DNA of 64,000 bases from Gari tellinella (lineage: Eukaryota > Mollusca > Bivalvia > Cardiida > Psammobiidae): the NCBI GenBank assembly GCA_922989275.2, contig OV277871.1, positions 28,406,693-28,470,692 on the forward strand, read 5' to 3'. Positions 55,543-64,000 of this stretch are shown here, one piece after another. Positions within the stretch are counted from its first letter, which is position 1. Each line of letters begins with the position of its first letter. The position numbers and the translations under genes are program-made. The notes under the pieces were generated by a model that had not been told where the DNA came from, made no database searches, and saw nothing but the letters and a program-made list of their open reading frames with translations.

Positions 55543-56079
55543 AATGGAAATAATAGTTTTAATATATAAATGCGTTTAATGGGAAATAATAAAATATCAG
55601 TAAAATTAGCGCAGCGGTCTCTTGCTGCACGAGGATCATACTTTTCTCAAGTAGGAAAGTACGATTATATATTCGATGTTACCTAAGTAGTCCTTGCTTA
55701 CCTATTTAGCATTGTTAACTATTCTGATCTAAAAATAATTCGGACAAGTCAGCAAAATTGGATAATACGAGTATGTTAAATATTTTCAGTTTATTCACAA
55801 TGAGAACAATTGCTGGATCCGCGCATGACAATACTTATTGCAAATTCAATGTATACTAATATCAAGTAGCCAATCAAAAAGCAGGTAACAACCAAAATGT
55901 TTACAAGATGCACATGCACTGCGTGATTCAAGAAAATACAGTCAAACCTGTACATGTTTTGGTGTCTACCGCGTGGCTATACTGATATTTGACGGTTACC
56001 CGAAAAACCGAAAACAGCCTGTTTTCGCGAAAACAGGCTGGGCTTGCGAAAACAGGCTAGAAAAAAGGTTTTATGTACT

Positions 56080-56790
56080 GGAAACGTATTTAAAAGGATA
56101 TATTTCAATTATTGGTTTATAATATATTAATAGTGCTTCTATATATTTAGTTTTCGATAAAAATGCTTTTTATTGACCAAAATCGGTGACGGTATGAAAA
56201 ATGTTGGTCTGTAATATCAGACGAAAACAGCATAGAAAATATGTGTTTTGTGCTAATATCGCATTCAAAGACATAAACACTGTTTAATAATAATAATTTG
56301 AACTAATAACAGTCATTTAGGCCCAAAAAGTTGCCTTTGATGACCTACAATCGCCAATAAAATTGACCCGAATCGGCGACACTATGAAAAATATCGGTCC
56401 GTAATAACTAATGTCACACGAAAACAGTAGAGAAAGTATGATTTGTGTACTAATATCACACTCTGAAAAAACGTATTTAAAAGCATATATTTCAATTAAA
56501 TGGTTTATAATGAATTAAGAATGCACCCTTTCCGATAAAAATGCTTTTTATTGACCAAAATTGGCGACGGTATGAAAAATGTTGGTCTGTAATAGCATAC
56601 GAAAACAGCATAGGAAATGTATTTTTTGTATTAATATCGCATTAAAAGACATAAACACTGTTTAATAATAATAATTTGAACTAATAACCGTTATTTAGGC
56701 TAAAAAAGTTGCCTTTGTTGACCTACAATCGACAATAAAATTGACCAAAATCGGCGACGCAATGAAAAATATCGGTCCGTAATATCACAT
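56080..56790. repeat. Tandem repeat, about 385-bp unit, two copies
   Basis: 'cgtatttaaaaggatatatttcaatt' style starts at about 56084 and 56471. Each unit contains 'tgaccaaaatcggtgacggt'-type sequence, 'gacataaacactgtttaata', 'ataataatttgaactaataa' and 'aaaatatcggtccgtaata'. A third, decayed part is near 57115-57180. Confidence 0.8.
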
Positions 56791-56829
56791 GTTTGTTGTT
56801 TGCAATGTAATTTCAAAGTTAATTAAAAA

Positions 56830-57065
56830 AAAGGTAATAGGTTTCAAAATGGCGATATGTATTATAAGTATAAATCAATTTATAAAGCTCATACCGATGT
56901 CTGTTTGAGAAATTCGGCGAAACAAGCGACAGACGAAATGCCGACACAATCGCCTCGAAATATATTATGAATCTATATATAGGCAAACCTAGTAGACCCT
57001 GATGAGGCAGATCTAAAAAAAAGCATCCTGATCTGGGTTCACCTGTTTGCAGAGGTGTAAGGCGA
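56830..57065. repeat. Direct repeat, copy 1
   Basis: It runs from ggtaataggtttcaaaatgg through 'tgtctgtttgagaaattcgg' and 'gaatctatatataggcaaac' to a decayed HP1 (gtagaccctgatgaggcaga ... gatctgggttcacctgtttg). Copy 2 is at 57833-58290. Confidence 0.82.
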
Positions 57066-57317
57066 AAACACTATAGAAATTACGTTTTGTGTACTAATAT
57101 CACAGTCAAAGACATATGAACGGATTTAATAAGGATATATTTAAACAATAATCAACACTTTGGCTGAAGAAGATGTCTTTGTTGGCCTCAAATCGACGAC
57201 AAATTGAAAAATACCGACCTACTTTAACTCATTCACCCCTGAAACTTTTTATGGAGAATTCCAATTTCAAAATTTGTAAAGGCAATTATTAAATAATTTT
57301 AGTTGATATTCCAAAAT

Positions 57318-57386
57318 GTCAAACTGTGTAAACTCTGATCAGTGGGCTTCTTAAGAATCACTCTGATCAGGATATACACAATTTGC
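57318..57386. repeat. HP1 hairpin, degenerate
   Basis: gtcaaactgtgtaaactctg ... ctctgatcaggatatacaca with core gggcttcttaagaatc. Several mismatches between arms. Confidence 0.65.
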
Positions 57387-57702
57387 ATGAGACAAGTGTA
57401 GTCCTTACAAGCACAGCGTTGTTGAATGACAATTCTCTAGGGTTAAAATATGATAAAAAAAATGCAGAAATGATAATTTATAAGTATATTTCGATAATAT
57501 CGTCGATCCTGGTCTGGTTTTAACTGGGGTTTTTTAATAAAATTTTGATTAAATTTGATAAATTGAATTTTAAAATCATAAAAAAACTTATAATAAGTAT
57601 GACGCAGCGTCTGATCAGGATCCATACTGTTTGCAAGCGCGCTTTTAAGCGTTATTTGGAGTGAAAGGGTTAAGGGAAAAGCTTGCTCATAAAACATAGA
57701 TG

Positions 57703-57780
57703 TCCGCTTATAGCAGGCACAAAGTAAAGCAGAATGCGCCAAATGCGAATTCTGCTTCACTTTCAACCCGCTTTAAGCGG
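57703..57780. repeat. HP2 hairpin
   Basis: 'ccgcttatagcaggcacaaa' and 'gtaaagcagaatgcgccaaa' against 'tgcgaattctgcttcacttt' and 'caacccgctttaagcgg'. Confidence 0.8.
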
Positions 57781-57832
57781 GAACCTGTATTTAAAACTAT
57801 AAACAGGATGTGGAGTAACGGGTTAACTAAAG

Positions 57833-58290
57833 GTAATAGGTTTCAATACATATATAGCGATATATATTATAAGTATAACTCAATTTATAAATTTCATAAC
57901 AATGTCTGTTTGAGAAATTCGGCGACACCAGCGACAAACGAAATGCTGACGCAAACGCCTCCAAAATAATTATGAATCTATATATAGGCAAACTGAGTAG
58001 ACCCTGATGAGGCAGATCTGATAGTCTATTTCTATTATTGAATATAGGGGAGTTCTTAAAGCAGGTTGAAAGTAAAGCAGAATGCGCCTTATGGCGCATT
58101 CTGCTTTACTTTCAGCTATCATGTGCTAGAAGATAAAACATGTTCCCTATAATAGATATTCATAACTGATTAATTTGGAACTATTTTCTTCAGCGGAGGA
58201 ATAAATCATATTCGCTAAAAGCGCTTCTTTCGGGGGAAAGGGTTAAGAAGCACCCTGATCTGGGTTTACCTGTTTGTAGAGGCGTAAGGT
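57833..58290. repeat. Direct repeat, copy 2, with HP2 insertion
   Basis: It matches 56830-57065 up to gatgaggcagatctg (58019), and again from aagcaccctgatctgggttt (58247). The intervening 228 bp hold an HP2 hairpin (58056-58115) and flanks. Copy 1 supplies the empty site. Confidence 0.8.
58056..58115. repeat. HP2 hairpin
   Basis: aaagcaggttgaaagtaaag ... ctttactttcagctatcatg with perfect core gcagaatgcgccttatggcgcattctgc. Confidence 0.88.
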
Positions 58291-59660
58291 GTATTCATTT
58301 GGGAAATGGATGAGACCAAGCATCGGTGGAAAAAACTTAATTCGAACATAAATGCCGATGGTAAATGTTTCTTTTGTTTGATTAAATTTAGCCTTACTTG
58401 GAAAATTCAACTCAATTAAAAGGTCCATAAAAACAACACTATACTTGTCTGAAATAACTCGGCATTAGTTTGAAAGCAATCCGAATATGAGTAAATTATA
58501 AATAATTACCAAAACGAAATAATAGTCCAATAACGAGTAACTGTAACAAACTAATTTTTCCTGTTTTGGAGTCCTCACATACAGCAAACACGTTAGGATG
58601 TATAATTTACAGGACCAGGTTGTTGTATGATGTGTGTCAGTACCACCGTTGACCCGCGTTGTATTGCTCAAACACGGCACTTCTCTGCTGGCTGGCACGT
58701 GCAAGGATAGCCTTTGATGTAGCCGTCACCTTCTTCGCACTTTCAGTTTCACATAGGTGTAAAAGCTCAAAAATTAAAAAGAAAAAAAAGGGTAGGTCTG
58801 CAGTGTCACTCTAAGTTTGGTTTTGGTTAGATAGGTTACAGTCAAAATTAGCAAAGGAAAAAAAAAAAGCTTCATTGTTTCTTCTGTAAGTCGTCGTCTG
58901 GTCAAGTATAGTTTTCGAGGAAGATGCCAGCGCTGCCCTGATTAGGTACGTACTACTCATATAATACTTTTATCCTTTCTCGTTTTCTTCTTGTTAAATC
59001 AACTATCGAATTAGCCATTTCCTTATTTACCCTATAGCATGTTTCTATTATGAAGAGAAGTGACCACCCAGAGAAGGTTGAAAGTAAAGCAGAACGTATC
59101 CTAAGGCGTATATTCTGTTAACTTTCTGCTAGGAATAATGATTTTTAAAAGTCAATATGGTGACAGGTCTAAGCATAAATGAATAACACATGTGTTATTC
59201 TTTCGTGGTCTAAGTCATTGAAAATATAAAATGTATATTGTCGTCTGCTGAATTGCAATAGCTGTAAAGTACATGACTGTACGTTGTCGTACGTTTAATC
59301 CTTTTACCAGTTTTGACTACTGTTGATGAACATCAAATCATGTTGAAAGTAAAGCAGAAAGCACCTTAAAGTTAAAATGCTTTACTTTTCTATCATTCTT
59401 TAATGCACCATCTCGTACGTAATAGAATAATATCCATTATGGTGGACATTATAAATAGGAATTGTTTTCGTCCTTGAGCAAATTAAAAGCGTATTTTCGT
59501 GAAAGTGTAGTCACCAAAAAGTATTAAACTAAGTTTTATGCATACTTTATTTAAGAAAAGTCTAAGACACTTGTACAAAGGTTAAATGGCCTAGGTTATC
59601 ACCGGGTATCAAACCGTGTATTGGTTGTTGACAGCTATGATTATGAACGAAAATGATAGG
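58290..59660. other. Unannotated stretch with decayed HP2 copies
   Basis: Degenerate HP2 copies at about 59070-59125 and 59330-59400. A Cys-rich minus-strand frame near 58750-58660 ends in a stop but has no convincing acceptor (see rejected items). Nothing else recognised. Confidence 0.45.
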
Positions 59661-59662
59661 TC

Positions 59663-59733
59663 ATTAAAGTAGGTTGAAAGTAAAGTAGAAAGGCAGAAGG
59701 CGCATTCTGCTTTACATTCAACCTTCTTTAAGC
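59663..59733. repeat. HP2 hairpin
   Basis: 'aaagtaggttgaaagtaaag' against 'ctttacattcaaccttcttt', with a shortened core (aggcagaaggcgcattctgc). Confidence 0.75.
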
Positions 59734-60074
59734 TACAATTGGCTTAGATATAGAAACAATTTAGTATTTGTACATATTAACAAAGAGACATTTTAGATAT
59801 GACCTCCAACCTCCCCATATAAATAGTCATACCTTTCACCGTCATATCGGAGAAAGATTTACATGCGTGTCCGTTTCATAAAACTTCGTATGACAAATGC
59901 TGTCGTAAGTTAGATTATAAAATTATCAGATTTGTAGTTTATACGCTTAGAATTGTTGGTATACATGTGAAAATGTATTGTAGATGTAGTAAAATAAGTA
60001 TATTCCATTTCTGGTGTACAAAACAGTTTGAACTCATTATTAATTATGTAAGAGATGTGGCAGCTTAAAGCAAA

Positions 60075-60800
60075 GTGAATTAAAGTAAAACAGAATGAAA
60101 TTTGTAGCAAAATGCATTGATATATGAACATGGAAATTTAACCAACACTAAACCTAAGTCTGGGCTACGTGAAAAACAACTTTTTTTGTAATATTTGAAA
60201 GTGCAATAAGAAGTTTTAAGCGTAGCAAGGCTAAGTTTCATCTCTTTATATTCGGCGCTCCAGTGGGTGGTCTCTTAAAAATTAAAAATTGTAACATAAT
60301 GCATCGACATATGGACATGAAAATTAGGCCACAACTTGAAATAAGTCCGAGCTACATTGAAAACTCATTTTTATGAAATTTTAAAAGCTCAAACTGAAGT
60401 TTAAAGCCTTTACGGCAAGGCGCCTGTTTCATCTTTTTATATCCAGCTTCAGCAGATGGTCTCATTAAAATTGAAATTTGTAGCAGAATGCATTGACATA
60501 TGGACATGTAAATTTAACCAACACTAAGACTAAGTCTGGGCTGCGTGAAAAACTATTTTTTTTGTAATATCTGAAAGTGCAAACAAAAGTTTTAAGCGTA
60601 GCAAGGCTCAGTTTCATCTCTTTATATTCGGCACTCCTGTGGGTGGTCTCTTTAAAATTAAATTTTGTAGCAGAATGCATCGACATATGAACAAGAAAAT
60701 AAGGCCACGACTTAAACTAAGTCTCAGCTACATGGAAATTTAATTCTTTTTAACATTTGAAACCTGAAACTGAAGATCCAAGCATTTACGGCTAGCCATT
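60075..60800. repeat. 188-bp tandem repeat with 377-bp higher order
   Basis: Four units start near 60099, 60288, 60477 and 60665 (marker tgtagcagaatgcat). Units 1 and 3 share 'accaacactaa' and 'gcgtagcaaggct'. Units 2 and 4 share 'aggccac' and 'agctacat'. The array is therefore a dimer repeated twice. Confidence 0.85.
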
Positions 60801-62095
60801 TGGCTTATACCGCTGGTACGCGAGTCGCCATTTTCCACATCATTTTTTTTCTGCTCATTTATTCATCATTTTTTCACTTTAATGACGCAACACATCGTCA
60901 ATTACATAAAATAATTAAATTAAAGATTTCAGATAATCGTGAATGAAGAAAATGCCGCGTTCACGCCGTCGAGAAGCAAGTTTTTCATAAACAAGTTAAA
61001 CAACAAAAATAAAAAACAACACCGAGTAGACATCGATTGAACAGCAAAAACACGGGAAATAGCTTCTGTTTAATCCACAACTCATATTTATTGAGTTTAC
61101 AATCACAAAATATCGTATTAAAACGCTATAAAGAGAATATCTGAAACACAACTGATCATTATGCGGTTGTTTTTTCAATATGGTGGCGTTGTTAAATAAG
61201 CGTGGGTGAAGGCAAAGTCACGTGACTGCCTCAAACTACGTCACTTCCTTTCAACGGACACCTGTTAGAAAGAGAAAGAAGGGACAATCCGGACCTGGGT
61301 ATCCCTGTATGTATGGTCTCTGTTATGACTATATAGTAGAATTAAGCACGGAGTAATAACAGCTCTGTTTTTACTCCGTGAGTTAAGTAATATCTATCTG
61401 ATAAAATAATTCAAAATTAGTATATATACATGTATATATGTTCCACAGGTAGATTTTTTTGCAATTTGAAATTAAGTGACTTTTTCAGAATTTGACTTTT
61501 TTTCTTAAAACAATGATTGGATCCAGGGATAATAAATAGTCTATTTATTATCCCTGTTGGATCTAAATCTAGATACTATTTCAAGAAAATATTTCATGAA
61601 ATATTATTGTCTGGACAATATCATATATTATAATGTCTGCTAAAATAGAAATTATTGAGTTTTATTTAAAATTGATTTTTCCCCAAAAAATATCCTGTCA
61701 GAGAAAAATGGGGTTGTATTTTTTTTCATTGTGTCACCTCTGTAGCCAGATGTGACACTTACGGATCAGTTTTCCGTCCGTCTGTCTGTCTGTCCGTCAC
61801 GCTTTTTGCGTCACGCCTCATAACTCCTGTTCTACCACGTGGTTCTACTGAAGCTTTTAAGGTGAAAATTCATTTATGGATAGATTTTAAGTGTATTGCA
61901 CAAGGGTCATAACTCTTGTATCAATATTGTTAAAGTTATTCCCCTTTTCAACATTTTCTTTTCATGCAGATTTCTTCTGTTTTACTGAAGATTTTGTAAT
62001 GAAATTACTTTTATGGAGAGAGATTTTTATACTGATGCTTGCTGGCAGGTGACACACGTGTTCCGAGGACCCTATCTATTTTTAGATCAATTTTT
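60800..62095. other. Unannotated stretch with two short hairpins
   Basis: A hairpin gcacggagta...tactccgtg at 61347-61380 resembles one at 27575-27606. Another, gggataataaat...atttattatccc, is at 61527-61555. 'gtccgtctgtctgtctgtcc' at 61776-61798 belongs to a decayed tandem element of the E1-E4 type in inverse orientation. No gene recognised. Confidence 0.5.
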
Positions 62096-62099
62096 CACT

Positions 62100-62490
62100 A
62101 TTCTTCTTCTTCTTCTTCCCATTAAGTGCAGGGCCCCACTGGAGCATCGACGCACTGTGACTGTACAAGGTATTGTGAGGCGACGAACAAAGTGCATATT
62201 AAAAACCGATAAAAACTGTGCGTTGGGCGCCTAGTGCAGAGAGGCCAGGCCTGCTTTGAAGCTGTCCAAGGTCTGGGCTGTGGCGATGGGTTGGGTGCGG
62301 GTAGCTGGTTCCATAGACGTATGGCTACAGGGAAGAAGCCCTTCAAGAAGTGTCTGTATATGTCTGTGCGGCAGAACGGGACCAGGTAGCATACGTTTCT
62401 CCCTCGCTGTAGGGATACTACAGCAGGATGGAGGTACAGGGTGGCTGGTATGTCGATGAGATTGTGGACAATCCTATACAAGAGGATTAA
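62100..62490 (-). pseudogene. LINE ORF2 C-terminus (5'-truncated copy)
   Basis: Minus-strand frame with YRIVHNLIDIPATLYLHPA, RGRNVCYLVPFCRTDIYRHF and FFPVAIRLWNQLPAP. This is the conserved tail of jockey/CR1-type RT proteins (VPYCRTDVYRHSFFPSAIRLWNQLP pattern). No RT core is upstream, so it is a typical 5'-truncated insertion. It differs from the tail of the LINE at 22 kb, so it is another family. Confidence 0.82.
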
Positions 62491-62524
62491 TATTTTATAT
62501 TTCAGATGTGGCTTAGACAGGATA

Positions 62525-63670
62525 TAATGCTAAATGTGAATTGCTATATGCGAAATGCTAAATGCGAATTGCGAAATGCTAATTAAATACAAAACTCTTT
62601 TCGGGGTGCTAAATGCTAAATGCTATTTGTAAAATGCCGAATGCTAAATGCTGATTGCGAAATGTGTTTTACGAAATGCCATTTGCGAATTGCAAAAACG
62701 CTAAATGCGAATTGCAAAAATGCTATTCCCAAATTCCAAAATGCCAAATGTGAATTGCTGTACTAAGGCCAAACAAAAAATATATCTGTTTCCGGTAAAC
62801 CGATCCTAGTTTTCCCCTCCGAGCCTAAACGTTTTTGTTTTTCTTTTTTCCGAAAAACCTATCGGCGAATGTCTGTCATTTTTGCGGCGCATGTGACAGT
62901 TGTTTTTGAGCAACGTGTAATGGAAGCTATTCTTCAATTAATTGTTTAAAAAGCTGCTTTATAGTCATTTTAGTGTTTTAGAAATTGATTTTAGAATAAG
63001 ATTAGCAAATATCTAAGAGAATTTTTTTTATCTAAATCTGTCATAAAATACCTTCCATGCAGATATGATTTGCTAGTGAATTAACCATTGACATATTCAA
63101 CATGCAGACAACACATTTTATTGACATATTTGACAAGCATACAACACATTTCGAAATATTATTAATTCCACTTATCATATAAAAACCACTACTTTTGCGG
63201 TTTGGTATACCAATATAGATTAACAATCAAACTAGTTTCAATTTTGAAGGAAATTTTCGTAATGGGACCTATCAATTAAATAAATAATTTGAAATGATTT
63301 TCTTTTCAAGGTATTTTATGTATGGCACAGGGCTCTGCAAAATAAAATGCATTCATATGTTTTCATATATAAATATGATTATATACAATACTCCATGAAA
63401 AGTTAAATAGATCTATATCAATATATGATTGTGTCCCTAGGAAACATCGGTAATGTTTTATTTGGCCTTAATTTGATTTGCTAAATGCTAAATGCGATAT
63501 GCTGAATGTCAAATGATAGAGAAAAACCGCCATTTGAAGAAACCTCCAAAGCATTTGGCATTTAGATAAGCATTTCGAAAATAGCATTGCGCATTTAGCA
63601 AAAAGCATTCGATATTTCACAAACAGCATTTGGCATTTAGCATTTGGCATTTTACAACTAGCAATTAGCA
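62525..63670. repeat. AAATGC-type simple repeat arms in inverse orientation
   Basis: The left arm (62525-62760) is made of gctaaatgcgaattgcgaaa-like words at 6-10 bp intervals. The right arm (63478-63670) is the inverse (gcatttagcatttggcattt). The spacer is about 720 bp with no ORF of note. The right arm ends 20 bp before LINE RT sequence. Confidence 0.8.
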
Positions 63671-63689
63671 TGGCGCACCGGCCTTCCAT

Positions 63690-64000
63690 AGGAATTCAAG
63701 GATGCTTCCATTGTGCACCTGTATAAGCGCAAAGGCAAGCGGCAATGTTGCGATGACCACCGTGGGATTTCACTGCTTTGTATAGCTGGTAAAATACTGG
63801 CCAGACTGCTGCTCAATAGGCTTATTCTGCACCTAGAGAAGGATCTTCTTCTTCCTGAAAGTCAGTGTGGCTTCCGTTCTGGTCGAGGTACAATTGATAT
63901 GGTGTTTGCTGCCCGTCAACTTCAAGAAAAACCAGGATCTGTATGTCACGTTCGTGGACCTAACTAAAGCATTTGACACTGTTAGTCGTGAGCGCTTGTG
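63690..64000 (+). pseudogene. Non-LTR reverse transcriptase fragment (runs off the window)
   Basis: The frame reads FKDASIVHLYKRKGKRQ, DDHRGISLLCIAGKILARLL, LLPESQCGFRSGRG and IDMVFAARQLQEK. A -/+1 shift then gives DLYVTFVDLTKAFDTVSRE, which includes the first catalytic Asp. It is disrupted but fairly young. It belongs to another LINE group than the copy at 22-26 kb (KAFDTVSRE against KAFDKVSHN). The sequence left of 63690 is simple repeat, so the 5' part is missing. Confidence 0.85.

Noticed and set aside
57443..57766. ORF containing a MDPDQT peptide
   Set aside because: The peptide comes from the HP1 hairpin sequence (gatcaggatccat); it is repeat-derived.
58660..58760. Small Cys-rich exon on the minus strand (CEEGDGYIKGYPCTCQ then PAEKCRV and stop)
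   Set aside because: The only possible acceptor has a purine-rich approach, no partner exon was found, and a second frame over the same DNA is equally open.

Overview
This is eukaryotic, gene-poor and repeat-rich DNA. It probably comes from a marine bivalve mollusc. That is an inference from C-type lectin genes with long introns, Harbinger, Tc1/mariner and jockey/CR1-type LINE relics, tRNA-derived SINEs, and dense MITE-like palindromes of a kind I associate with bivalve genomes. No bacterial operon, rRNA or intact free-standing tRNA gene was seen.

Two paralogous secreted C-type lectin genes lie in tandem on the minus strand. Gene A (39569-51541) looks complete: five coding exons, all joined by phase-1 GT-AG introns, sum to 996 nt (331 residues plus stop). 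They encode a signal peptide, a first lectin domain split over two exons, a second lectin domain split over two exons, and an acidic Tyr-rich tail. Gene B (33097 down to 6747 and on past the left edge) has a signal-peptide exon and the two exons of lectin domain 1. Its exon 2 is exactly the same length as that of gene A (186 nt). Gene B's first intron (about 18.5 kb) holds most of the large mobile elements.

Layout from left to right. 0-6.6 kb: MITEs, a 34-bp minisatellite, an approximately 860-bp palindrome and two tandem-array elements ending in a stem-loop. 6.7-14.5 kb: gene B exons 3 and 2, with a 2.33-kb PIF/Harbinger element (11583-13914) in intron 2. 14.5-33 kb: a Tc1 relic, a giant fold-back element built of CAACGTTG arrays (17512-21622) split by a second Harbinger element (18465-20280, TAA target duplication), a LINE with PHD finger, endonuclease and RT remnants (about 21.7-26.3 kb, minus strand) and its repeated 5' region, a complete but dead Tc1/mariner element (28232-29804), and a mariner-type MITE (31531-32358). 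33-39 kb: a tRNA-Cys-headed SINE, a 165-bp satellite element and other tandem arrays. 39.5-51.6 kb: gene A, its introns full of MITEs, plus a 1763-bp insertion with GCGGGTATTATCGGCA ends, defined by an empty paralogous copy near 7.2 kb. 51.6-64 kb: no supported gene; MITEs, hairpins, higher-order tandem repeats, a LINE tail, an AAATGC-type fold-back and the start of a second LINE RT.

The most interesting signals are non-coding: (1) both Harbinger elements carry subterminal arrays phased at about 10 bp, with unrelated motifs; (2) one short palindromic core occurs at the centre of MITE families with different terminal repeats; (3) several otherwise different tandem-array elements share one terminal architecture (GACGGACG run, stem-loop, then TAAAA); (4) the CAACGTTG fold-back. 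Coordinates of repeats are approximate unless a terminal repeat or target duplication is cited.
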